The notes beneath the pieces are model-generated. The model was given only the letters and a program-made list of their open reading frames with translations, had not been told where the DNA came from and made no database searches. Both the position numbers and the translations under genes were made by a program. Below, piece after piece: positions 36,573-48,700 of a stretch of DNA of 64,000 nucleotides. Numbering within the stretch: position 1 is the stretch's first letter; each line of letters begins with the position of its first letter. This DNA is from Prosapia bicincta (taxonomy: Eukaryota > Arthropoda > Insecta > Hemiptera > Cercopidae): contig JBAIZL010000002.1 of NCBI GenBank assembly GCA_036971475.1, forward strand, positions 46,489,229-46,553,228, given 5' to 3'.

Positions 36573-36573
<1 letters not shown>
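32664..36573 (-). repeat. 5' LTR (3910 bp)
   Basis: Partner of 25295-29213. The promoter and transcription start should lie here, but no TATA or initiator could be assigned with confidence. Its first 100 plus-strand bases (the U5 end) differ from the other LTR at nine positions plus a 3 bp indel, while the other 3.8 kb is almost identical. Confidence 0.95.

Positions 36574-36606
<33 letters not shown>
36574..36606. repeat. (CA)n microsatellite, right half of insertion site
   Basis: ACAC directly follows the LTR end and also directly precedes the left LTR, consistent with a 4-5 bp target duplication hidden within the repeat. Confidence 0.9.
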
Positions 36607-36611
<5 letters not shown>

Positions 36612-38620
36612 TCACATACATACAAACACATATTCATAAACACACACACACAAAAACATACATATATACTTTTATATATTTTCAAAAAATTCTAAAATAC
36701 ATATTAGAATACATATATACAAATACATATGCGAACACATATGTGAATATATACAATGAATTAGACCAGAGAATCTCCTTGGTATTTTTATCTAATAATA
36801 TACATTTCCTTGGATTGGCGTAACTTATACTTTTCACTTGACGTATATTAAAATTTGCTTGAAACACAAAATAATATATTTGTTAATTCATCTAAATTCG
36901 TTATTTACTATACTTTGAAATGTATTACAAAGGTATACATTATAAAATCGGACATAAATAAGTTGCATTTAATGATATAACTTTGAAACGTAGAAATTGT
37001 TTAATTAAATCAAAGTAATACACAAAAAACATTTACATAGTCTAAATATTTCGTTAAACAAAACCAATCTGAACTTGAATTTCGAAGGTCGAAACATTAT
37101 AAGGTAATTCTTATTCAAAGTAAGATATGGATTTGCCCCAGAGAGTTTTTTTTTTAGTGATGATCCTAGCCTTCCGTTTCACTTTTGATCCTACCTCATG
37201 TTTACTTTTATATTACGTGTTCAGGAACGTGACCCTTTATTACGTGAAACCGTTAATCTGTCGGTATATTAGAATTTGCTTACATATGTTTTAATTAAAT
37301 ACTTTTAATTCTAATTAAGATTTTTACATTTGAATAAGTGTAAATTAAGTAGTTTACATGTCTAGTAAAGTATTGAAAATCCGTATTAATCAATTTTGGC
37401 TTGGTAACACAAATATTTGATTTGTTTTGGTACAACCTTTATGTTACAAATTTACATGAAACAAATTAAAAACTTGTTGGTTTGATAGAGGTTACTAATA
37501 AAAAAATATTCTAAATATTTATATTTATAAATATATTTACAATAAATTTGTAATGTTCAGGTAATATTTACCAAATTTAATTTACTTTTAAGAAAAAAAT
37601 AGGAATGCTTTCCAAAGATTCATGATCATTTAAGAATGATTCCAGAATCACAATTATTTCGTTATTTTTAACTGTGCTAAGTTTAATGCAGCGACTAATG
37701 TTAGCCGGCCATTCTTTATGTTATCCGAAGAGGTCTGTTGGTAGATTCAATTATTGAATCAGAAAGTGAAGGTTTCTACCATGTGTAATGAGTACATGGG
37801 TAATTGATGATAAATAATGGTTATTAAATAATGGTATACAAGTCCTAATACTCACGGATTGGGGAGGAAAATTCCACAAACAGTAAAAAGTAGGTGTAGC
37901 AGGACGTTTAAGAAGGAAGAGGGCTCCAGGAAGCTATTTCTACTGAACGCAATGCTAAATCTGTATCCAGCTTGATAAGTACTCCTCATAAACGTACGCT
38001 TTATTTGGTAAGGGCATTACGAATGTACATCAGTGGATCTTATTGTGATGTTATTACTATAAAAACTAAAGAAAAATTTTAAATACAATACGATACAAAA
38101 GTATGAATGAAAACACTCAAAGTACCAATTTTAAATTAAACCAATGAACACCTAATAAAAATAATACTCAAGTTATAAATAAATTACCAGTATTACTGTA
38201 AAACCACCCTCAACACCTTAAACGGAAGTATTGGAAAACACTTAGGGAACCTCTGTTTTCCCCATTTGAAAAGTAAATACTCCGAGCTTTGGAAATAAAC
38301 TTTTCACATTACAATTAAGGGAAATATACAAACTCAAGATCTTCTCGCATGGTTAAAATGTTGTTATAAGATTCTAAACTAGAACTCGATGTAAATATCT
38401 TACTGTTTAGCCTAGAGAAGTAAATTTAATACTGTATTGAAAACTTTATCAACAGTTTTCTAGAGCGTCATTATTATTTCCTTTAGTATAAGCAGGAAAT
38501 CTAATATTTTTTAAAGTGTAATAATATCTGTAAATAAAAGGAAACGAATGATAAAAAAACTTAGTGTCAATTCCTTCTTATGCTAACATAAAAAATCATT
38601 TTAATGACATTATATTAAAT
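36607..38620. other. A+T-rich DNA, no gene recognised
   Basis: No supported coding, RNA or transposon motif. The first 80 bases are degraded CA repeats. Confidence 0.5.
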
Positions 38621-39110
38621 CAGGGATGGCCAACTTGCTGCCTGCTACCTATTTACGTGCGGCTCAACACGAATTTTAAAAACATTACATTATTTATTTA
38701 GTTTTAAATGTAAAACATACCATTATAAGTTGGAATTGGTTATAAGAGATAGGATGAACTCCGCTTGCTTGGCACATCTCAGTCCTGTAGAGTTATACAC
38801 TCCGTTTTGTCAACGTTTACCTATTTGTACCTTATCGCTACGTTTTGTTTGGATGTGATTCAGATCATTTTAGGATGAGTCAAATATGGAAAGGGTCAGA
38901 AGAAAACAGAATTTGTCGTGACAAGTGAAAAACTAAATACTATTTTTGTAAATTACAAGGACAATAAACGTCAGAGTTTAGTGTGTTAGGATGTACTGTC
39001 TGTGCAAAAAGAATATAACCTCAATCGTCGTTGCACTCAACATCATGCTAGCAAGTACAAAGTTTATACTAGAAGAGTTATACACAAATCAAAAAGCGTT
39101 TGAACTATAG
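38621..39110 (+). pseudogene. hAT transposon 5' end with BED zinc finger remnant
   Basis: CAGGGATGGCCAACTTGC at 38621 resembles the terminus of Charlie-like hAT elements. From about 38876 a coding remnant reads TIFVNYKDNKRQSLVC, an in-frame TAG (38987-38989), then LSVQKEYNLNRRCTQHHASK. This fits the hAT amino-terminal BED finger, 'YFFVE...CLVC...SV.KEYNL.RHY.TKH..KY'. The first finger His is replaced by Cys. Beyond about 39110 nothing hAT-like is recognised, so most of the transposase is gone. Confidence 0.65.
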
Positions 39111-39326
39111 TGAATGAATAAGAAGGTAAACTAGACCAAATTAGGAAATCTTTTATGTTTGGTATGAAAAAAGTGGTTTGCATCCCGCTTTGGGCAAAGT
39201 TAATACGTTTGATAGGTATTCCCCATTGTTAGGGGAAATACGTACGTAATACCTCAACTTTGATCAATAGTCCAATGTTCTGAGGGGTATGTTACGGAAA
39301 CCATCTTTATTGTTACGAAAATCCAA

Positions 39327-39374
39327 AGTCTTGATATTTTAAAAGCAATCTTTGTTTTATGAATATGTGTGTAG

Positions 39375-39407
<33 letters not shown>

Positions 39408-39443
39408 CATGTGGATGTGGATGTGTGTGTGTGTGTGTGTGTT
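39327..39443 (+). repeat. Microsatellite-carrying dispersed repeat, copy 1
   Basis: AAGTCTTGATATTTTAAAAG through GTGTGTAGGTGTGAG (39337-39380) is followed by (TG)n. It matches the reverse complement of about 45292-45348 almost exactly, and (CA)n adjoins it there too. Confidence 0.8.
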
Positions 39444-41709
39444 GTTTAATTGAGTGTGTACATATAAAAGTGTGTGTTAATTTAACCTTATATTTGTCAA
39501 TTAACTTAGCTATAAATTATTATCTTTTTAAAGGCTGTTTAATTTTATTTTATTTAAACAGATATTTGCTCCCTTAATAATTTATATTTGGTTCGAATTT
39601 AATAACGTATTATCTTTCAAGTAAATAATTGATTTAAATAATGAGAATGTTCCAAAATGTGGATGTGATAAACTCTCATTAATCACCGCGTATAAAATCT
39701 CTAGCAGTGATGAATGATTACAGCCTGATGTGAATACAATGTCTGACGTGTATTGTTACAAGTTTATTTGACCTTAAACCCAATCTATTCAAAGTTTGTT
39801 TAATGGGAAAAGTCTTCAAATTTGAGGGCGATTGTAGCTCCTCTATTATTGTGAAATACTCCTGAAAATATCCGGTTACCAAAGTAACAGTCTAATATAT
39901 CTTGGCATAAGATTTACTTTCGAAAAATTGCTTGTCCTGAATTTGTGTAACCAAATTGTTAAGCTACTCACACCAAGACAGAATAGAGTCCATTGACTTG
40001 GTCCCAGACCTGCAGTCTGCATATGGGGCTTCTGCTTAAATTCTCTTGTGAGAATAATGGCTTTTAGCTATCTTATTCAGTGATTAATGAAACTGAATAT
40101 GTCATATTGAAATGAAACCCATATAAGGCTTAAGCTCTTTTTTCAGGATTTATAACAAACACTTTAATGTTTAACGTCTATAATTGTACACGTAGCAATG
40201 TGTTTATTATAACTATTTATTTTTCAGCTTCATATTTTTGTTCATTATTTTTCTTGCTATGATTCAGTGTAAACTTATTCCAGCTCGGCGCTTTAGGCGT
40301 ATATTGCTAGAATGTATTCGAATAATATTCCATAGACGAAACAGTTATAAGAAGAAGAACCCGATGGACCTACATTTCTTTTATGTTTAGTAATTGTAAT
40401 ATTTCTAAATAGTCGTGGAATACAATGTTTTAGAATTTTATCGATATAAATAGCCTACCATTAAAAGCTAATCGGTCGTGAAAGAAACTACGGTTTTACG
40501 AAAGGTAGTTTTCGCAATACATTATCATGAAACTCTTACTTAAATATGATTCTATCATGAAGTTGGCCTGAAAGAAAAACAAAGCCATGCCAATTTATAT
40601 TATAATGTGTAAAAAAAGTGTAAATACACTTATACTCATTATATAAAATTAACGTTAAATTTTAACTCAGTTGACACATTATCAAACATGAAGGTTTCTA
40701 TTGTTCCTCTATCAGATATATTTAAGTCTCTAGAGAATCATAACAAAATTACTACATCGTAATATGTTTGAAAAACTGTTTTAAAGATTATAGTTTGAAA
40801 TATAGTTCTGAAATAGTTTTCGGTCCACAATTAGGTTATTTTATGAAATATATTATTATATTATATGCACACGTTGTAGTTAAAAAAACAACTACTTTCC
40901 ATATGCGGCAGATAAAGGACTATTTAAAATGGTAGATGGTATTACCTGGTTACTGGCAATGCAACGACGAAATGCATTTTTAAAATTTGGTATTTGAAAT
41001 TTACATTACCTGACGGTAAATTTATTTTCTTTCATATTGTATTTAATTACTTTTACTTAAAGACTATCCAAAGTAGGAAATAATATGAATTGTGTTTATT
41101 ATGATCGATAATTTATTACGTCAATAAATCTTGTGTCATAGCTGAAAATGACAAAAGATTACAAATATGACAAAAGATCTTTGAACATTATGGTTGCAAT
41201 GCAATGTAATTTTTAAATGGTAATAAATTAAACAATTCGTAATTAAACAAGTGAGTACTAAATCACATTAGTTTAGTAGAGTTTAATGTGTTTACAATTA
41301 GGTAATATATTTAAGTTGAGCAGAACAAAATTTAAATGCCAGGAACCTATTCTCTATTCTTGTAACATTAGTTCACACGTAAAATTGATTGTGAAAAGTA
41401 GATCACAGATTACACGTTATAAATAATGGGAGGGGGAAAAGCTTGAGAGAGGTTGACAAACACAAGGATGAGTACTGAGGAGCCCCCAGGGTAAAAAACC
41501 GTTTAATGAAACTTTTAGCTGAAGTCAAAAAAGTTAAATACTGTTTCGAAAATTCCTCTGAAAAAGGAAGAACGAATAAAATATGAAAACGCGTAAAAAT
41601 GAAAGACTTGATTTTGGAAAAGTTGTACTCTAGTCTGAACAGTGCCAGGTTAAAATAACCAAGAATTTTAATTGTAGAGTTCAATAGTGTGTAAAAACAA
41701 ATAACATTG

Positions 41710-41711
<2 letters not shown>
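39444..41711. other. A+T-rich DNA, no gene recognised
   Basis: No supported feature. Confidence 0.5.
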
Positions 41712-41754
<43 letters not shown>

Positions 41755-41799
41755 AAAGTTATATGTATGTGCATTAGTGTGAGTGTGTGCATGTGTGTA

Positions 41800-41832
<33 letters not shown>

Positions 41833-41880
41833 TTGTGTGTGTGTTTGTGTGTATGTGTGTGTGCGTGTGTGTGTGTGTGC

Positions 41881-41941
<61 letters not shown>

Positions 41942-41967
41942 CGTGCGTGTTTGTGTGTGTGTGTGTT
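41712..41967. repeat. (TA)n and (GT)n microsatellites
   Basis: TA run at 41712-41750, then about 200 bp of imperfect GT from 41769. Confidence 0.95.
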
Positions 41968-42258
41968 TTACTATGTTTTATTTTTATTTTCTGTTTTTAT
42001 AATCTGAGTTGCAAATTTCAACGTATTAATTTTGTAGTTGAAGTAAATATGCTTAGGGCAAGAAAGCAAGTACTAAACACAATGTTATTAATAATGTGAT
42101 GCCATTGGGTAAAAAATATTTCCTCGATCTTGAGTCTCGGCGATCGTTGCTCAATATGAAGACCGGAAATTGAATTTTGTTTAACATGTATATACCAATA
42201 AATTGATATTTATCGATCACAGATTGAGTGTCTTCACCTATTATAAAACATAATAGGA

Positions 42259-42260
<2 letters not shown>

Positions 42261-42351
<91 letters not shown>
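42261..42351. repeat. (TA)n microsatellite
   Basis: About 90 bp of TA with a single phase break. Confidence 0.95.
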
Positions 42352-42353
<2 letters not shown>

Positions 42354-43407
42354 CATAAATGTCAAATAATAATGTAAATAATACTTTAAATTGTAATTAA
42401 ATTAATAATAATAAGAGCTTTCTATTTATTTGTATATAGAGAAACCCAGATTCGAGGAAATCGTTCATAGTTTTAATATAATCCTAACACATAATACTAT
42501 ATTTATTTTTGTGTTACTCGAAACACAAAGGAAATTGGATTTTTATCATTTTTAGAAAGAGAATTTTAATATCTTCACTATCCGTAGAAAACATCTTCAT
42601 GTTCAGTATGGATTCCATCAATGCCTATAAGAATAATAAACACTAGTACAAATCTAAACGTCATTTTGCACACCAGTAACATTTTTTACTCAGTTCGTCA
42701 TACATGTTTTAGGAACTGAGTAACGAATATAATCCTTAGATAGACCTACATACATATGTATAGTGACATTTATTCTATTTTCATAGGAGATATAGAGACA
42801 TAAGTTATATCTAAATATTGACTTCAAGGGATAATTGACACCACAAAATACAGGTAACGATGGGAAAATTCATGGTTCAATACATAAAGATTTTAAATTA
42901 GTCAATTATTTTTTTAAGTAGTGTAAATGAAAATGTTTCAGTGAGCTTCATTTATTTATAAGCGGGTAATGTATTTATCAAATAAACATTAAAAAATTTT
43001 TACTGGTTTAAAACAATGAAAATATTGCATAATGAAATCCATATTTAAGAATAGAGAAGAAAAATTAGTTAGATTAGAGTTATTTTATCACGTTTTAAAA
43101 ACGTCTGGCATTTTATAAACAAAATGCCTGAAAACTACTACATTTTCAGGTAGTTATGTATTGATAACTAAAATAATTAAATATATTTTTTATCATCTAA
43201 TAGCATACTTTATTTTTTGCCAAAAAGTTTCAAATTTTACTAAACAATTTTAATTATATTTGTCTTTAAATATAAACTATAGTTCAGTCTGAGCTGACAG
43301 TGCAGAAGCAAACATAAAAGATTATATATTTTTTCTGGAGATACCGATGTTTACTCCATTTCTTTCGTGCTTATTTGCAGTGAAAATGGAAATTGGAAAA
43401 TGATTTC
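42352..43407. other. A+T-rich DNA, no gene recognised
   Basis: No supported feature. Confidence 0.5.
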
Positions 43408-43472
43408 ACGCGTGGTTTAGAATGTCCTGGGTCTGACATCAAAGGTCCTACATTCAATCCCCTTTCACCCAA
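43408..43472 (+). repeat. tRNA-like sequence, SINE candidate
   Basis: GCGTGGTTTAGAATG resembles a polymerase III A box. About 35 bp on, TCCTACATTCAATCCCC resembles a degenerate B box. It could be a decayed tRNA-derived SINE or chance. Confidence 0.3.
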
Positions 43473-45021
43473 GATATTTACTTTATTTTGTAACTCTATA
43501 CTAAACAGGTAGTAACTGATATTTTTTCTTATAAAAATAGAAGAGTATACGAAGAAATATATTACATAAACTAATCTATGTTTACCCTAACTATGTTATT
43601 CAAATTATTATTGGTACAGATAACTTTAGATTTACATTTATTTTACTTTGCAATAAATCGTATATGTATACAATTTTACAATTTTGTATATTTTTCAGAA
43701 AATTGTTTTCGTTTGTTGAATATTAAAACTCTATTTGTTATAGCCAAGCCCCGCCGCCGTTTAATCCTGACGAACGTTTGTTGATACGTCATTGGTTGAG
43801 ATTGTTAATAGGAGATAAGGGATGGGGACCTTTTGCTATATAAGAATTGCGAAATTTAATGTTAAAAAGTACTTCTGAAGATGATTACCATGAATTGAAA
43901 TGTACATAAAGAAATTGTAAGAAAGATTTTTGTATTGGGGTTAGCGGGTTTTATTTATTTAGTTATAAAAGTTATTTAGTAAAGTTAACTTGGATAAAAG
44001 ATGCTACAGTTATTATTGGTTCAAAACATAACCTTTCCCACGCACCTAAGAATATTAGGATCGTTTGGGGGAAAAGTGGGAATATATAGCAATTTTTGCA
44101 AACATTCTGCTGCACATAGACTTCCCGCAGCAAACAAACAAATCAGAGTACTGACTGAAGTTTTCATGGCCTATAGTTTTTGATAAAGTTGACTGAAAGG
44201 ATACAGTTAAGGTTACGGCACCTTATAATTCTAAGCCCCATAATTCTTTTTTGCCATTTTATTTTTAGTTAGAAGGTAAATATTGGAGACGTAGTGCACA
44301 GATAAATCCCTTTATCATTACAGTGCATTTATTTAGTAAATGAAATTGATTTCTTTACCAACAAAAAAATTACAGAGCTTTAAAATTCAATATCATTTGA
44401 ACTTAGTAGTGCATTAATAATAATGTAATACAATATTCGGAATTAAACAGCTTGTATGCATACTAATATAAAAACATAAGAACGCCTATGTCTCCACCTA
44501 ATTTAAGTATAGGCCTATATTGCATATGATAGCATAGCATCATACCATGATTACCGTAATGTAATTATTATTAGTTTCTCTCTTATTATTTATTCCTAAT
44601 GAGTTAAATTACAATTTAAGTGAATCTACATGCTCAGATAGAGAGGTATCATTTCTAGTGTTTGTTTTGAAGGACATCGAGCTAGGTACCACCAATCACA
44701 GTACAAATGTAACTTACTCTCCCACACCTTTGCAATCATATCTAGCAAATATGACCTTAGCTCGTCCGTTAATTCTTGAATTACATTCCAACCAACGCAC
44801 GTACAAGCATTTTTATTGTTTAGGCTTACAAAGTTAAAATTTTAAAAGTAGACAATTGGGTATACGAGACAACGACACGTTAGATGTCGATAGTCGGCAT
44901 TAAGTACTACTTTTTATTAGTAACAGAGTCATTCACGATTCATAGGATAAAGAAAACATAATCTCTACGAGTTTGGACCATACAAAATAGTCTAAAATTC
45001 AAAATGAATATAATTCAATTC
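43473..45021. other. Non-coding DNA
   Basis: No supported gene. At 43842-43915, TATATAAG followed by CTGAAGATGATTACCATGAA vaguely recalls PLE terminal sequence but could not be confirmed. Confidence 0.45.
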
Positions 45022-45096
45022 ACACACACACAAACACACACACACTCACACACACACACACACACACTCTCACATACACACACACACACACACACA

Positions 45097-45188
<92 letters not shown>

Positions 45189-45238
45189 CACTTCACACTT
45201 CACACACACAAAGACACACATACACACACACACACAAA

Positions 45239-45275
<37 letters not shown>

Positions 45276-45350
45276 ACACGCGCGCGCGCGCTAACTCACA
45301 CCTACACACATATTCATAAAACAAAGATTGCTTTTAAAATATCAAGACTT
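45022..45350 (-). repeat. (CA)n microsatellite with dispersed repeat, copy 2
   Basis: About 270 bp of CA ending in CGCGCGCGCG, then 57 bp that is the reverse complement of 39327-39383. Confidence 0.9.
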
Positions 45351-45608
45351 TTCTATATATATACCTAAATATCTATAGGCCTATACATATATCTATAGAT
45401 AAAATTACTTTTTTAAAATATTTGGTCTAAATAAAGAAGAAATTTCGGTATTATAAGACATACCACTCTCCTTATCTTTAGGCAAACTTAAAGTGACGGA
45501 GAAAGTTCATTACATCATGAAAATTAAATTAGGCCTACGTCTTATTTTCAATGTTAAATTTATTTTCAAAACAAATTACCAAGCTGTCTTCGGTTAATCC
45601 CTACATCG

Positions 45609-45648
<40 letters not shown>

Positions 45649-45651
45649 GCC

Positions 45652-45699
<48 letters not shown>
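45609..45699. repeat. (TA)n microsatellite
   Basis: Two TA runs split by GCCTACATACA. Confidence 0.95.
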
Positions 45700-45704
<5 letters not shown>

Positions 45705-48700
45705 CTGCTTCAATTAAAATTGAATACTATTCTTTTAAACCAAAATTGTAAAATCCGAATTACATTTCTACTTTTGTTTGCTAGACATAATAAGGAAATA
45801 TAACAAGAAATAAACTTTTCACTTTGAGGGAGGCTTTTGCCAATGTTTTAGTTTTTTGTTTGTTATTTTTACTCAGTAAATTTTGCAAATTGTCATACGT
45901 AAACGTTTAATAATATGCTCAAGGGAATTAACGATTAAACAAAATGACTCAGAGTTCAGACGAGTCCCGGAAGAAAGGGTTTACAGAAGTTGTTTGTACC
46001 ACTGGACATTTGAATGCGTTATTATTTTGTAATCTTCAAAAACTTATAGTACATAGCAATTATACGTTACCATCTTCTTCGTAATATAAAGCCTCCAATG
46101 TATAACAAAAATATTTATAAGATAAATATCAGATAGTAAACAACTCGCCATAATTAAATACATCAATAAACCTCTACAGTTTTTGCTTTATCAGTAGTCC
46201 TGTGCTTTAAAACTTTAAGTAGTACACGCGGTATGTTATAATAAGGTGTAGGTTTACAGTAATTTATACACCAAATGTTGTTTCTATAGACGAAATAGAA
46301 GATTTGTTTATTTTTAGACATATGTTTTCCACAGAAAATATTCTGGGTAGGTTTTCATGCTTGTATCAATATGTAGCAGCTTTCGTATCGTGAATATTTT
46401 ATATTGGAACCAAATGATAGTAATACTATTATACTGTTCATACATTAGCTACTTGTAACTTCTAATTTCAAGTACAGTACCTTGTATTTTTTAGCTTTAC
46501 AGAAACATAACATGTTCAATAATATATTTAAAAACTTTAAAAATGATAACTATGGGGTCTACAAAACCTTCTTAACAGTTACTTAACAATACTTTATTCG
46601 TTTGCCATTTACTTTTACGTATAGAATCTATTTGTAACTTTAAAACATTTACAATTTATATCACTTAAATAGATTACTAAATATAAGATACACTTGTAAC
46701 ATACCGTATAAATTCTGATCGTAAATAAGTATGTTACGTGATATATTTGTTGCTTAGTAGATATAAAATCGGCTTGCTTAAAATAAATTTTTGTTTTTTG
46801 AAAAAAAATGTTTCATTGACGGAGCTAGCAGGAGATTGCCAGAGAAGATTCTGAATGCACAATGGTGGGATTATATCCAAATTCACGTGTAGTGTGCTTG
46901 TGGGAAATTGACAAAGGTCTCTTTCCCAACAAGTCACAGAAAAAGGAGCAGGATGGGTTAGCAATCGTAAAATTTGTTATAACACTTTTAAATAATGTGA
47001 TTTGTAAATTTATAAATAAAGGGATATTTTCTTTTTGGCTTTGTTACGTCTAGTTTGTTGTTTTAAAATTAAAAGTGAACTATTGTAAATAATATTTTTT
47101 GTTTTAACAAAGCCATGTGAGTGTAAGTGATTGTCTAAGGTATGTTTTAAACTAAATTTTATTTAATATTTTTTTATTTCAATAAAATCAGTAAACATAA
47201 AATACCAGAATGCATTAAACCTAGCTTTGTCAGAGAACACTTTTCAAACGATGTAAACTTAAATATTTTAATTTGTTAATTAATAAAAAGCAAAAAGCAA
47301 GCTATAAAATATATGTAATATTTTGAATATAAAATTATTTTGAAAATTAAATCTCTTTTATAAACAAAAACGAGAATTTAATGTAACCTGTCTTTGATAG
47401 ACCTATTAAACAGACAGCCAGTCTGCCGGAGGAAATAGTTAGATACAGTTGTTTAGATAAACAATTGACCCGGCGAGTCTCTGTAAGTGCAAGTGGATAA
47501 AGGCAATTAAAGTTTTTTAAGTATGTCAATTCCCAACACCACTCACATATCAAAATTTTTGGGGTTACGTGGATGAAAATATTCAGCTTTCACACAAATT
47601 TAATTATAGAGTCCTATCATACTAATATACAAATATGTGTACTAAAACCACGCTAATTCGTCACGTTCAGGAACGAGTGGGTGACCAATTCGATAAAAAG
47701 ACGAATTACGGAAGTCGTGATATTTACATGTAATTATGGGTAACCATAGATCATACATACCAATATAGGTATGTAATGTAATTAATTTTGTACTCTCATT
47801 TTTTATACCGACCGACAAATTCCACAACACTATGAATGCACTAGTAGCCCGCATAAAGTACGCAATTTTGTAATTACAAGTACAGTACGTTACTCAATTT
47901 TCATAAGCGACATAAAATAACATATAAGAGTAACTTGTAAAAGAAATAACACTAGCAAGAACAAATGGTTTACATTAAATCTACCTACATTTTAGTTTTT
48001 AAAGTCTAGAATTCTTTTCATTATGTATGATGCCGAATTTGTGTTACTACTATCAATTTCTTCAGTTCTGCTTATTTTTGTCACTCACCACGCAATGCAT
48101 TTCGCTAGCATTTCATCTACCTCCCCATTAGTTTTCATTTTCTGGCCAAATGTGTTGAGAGCATTTCTCAGTAATCGAACGACTCGTGTCTGGCACGCCT
48201 ATACTACGTGAGAGTACAATCGATGTTTGTTATTACTGTAACGAATTAGAGAGCTTCTACTGTAGTTATTGGAGGAGGAGGGTTTACAGGTTTTTCACTT
48301 ACTGCCATATCTTACACAATATCAAAATGGCTTGCAGTAGTTTCAGCAATCTTCTCATGGGGTTAGTATTTGTGCTTGGAATTCGATTATCGGACATATT
48401 CCACTTAAAGAAAATCCACCTTTATTTTATCTTTAAAATCGTATAAAATCGTCGAAAATAAATTAAAACGTAAAACCAGAAGTATTTTGAAATAACAGCT
48501 AAAACGCAACACTATATTTGAAAAATGTAGCAATAATGACATCTTTAAAATTAGCTCGGCTCAAATTTTGTGACAACACAGACAGTAGTAGCTCCTACCT
48601 AGTAATATTGGTTGAGTTTTACCTCACAAGAAGATAAGAAATATATGTTGAATGGAGAGTTTACAAGTTTCAAGTAGGAAAGAGATTTTTCTTTTAGCTA

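Larger units (their letters stand above)
25295..36573 (-). mobile_element. Giant-LTR, gag-only Ty3/Gypsy-type retrotransposon
   Basis: Two direct repeats of 3919 bp (25295-29213) and 3910 bp (32664-36573) flank 3450 bp of internal sequence. On the minus strand the order is 5' LTR, primer site (32653-32634), leader, gag (32172-29998), about 770 bp of non-coding DNA, polypurine tract (29226-29214) and 3' LTR. LTR ends are TGCGGC...GTTGCA. The only pol sequence is a short vestige fused to the end of gag; protease, RT, RNase H and integrase are absent. Outside one short cluster the LTRs differ by only five substitutions and two indels by eye, so insertion is recent. Mobilisation must have used enzymes from an autonomous relative. 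The layout matches the TR-GAG class of non-autonomous elements described in plants. Confidence 0.92.

Noticed and set aside
43842..43915. TATATAAG plus CTGAAGATGATTACC as a PLE terminal region
   Set aside because: Similarity is too loose and no PLE coding sequence is nearby.
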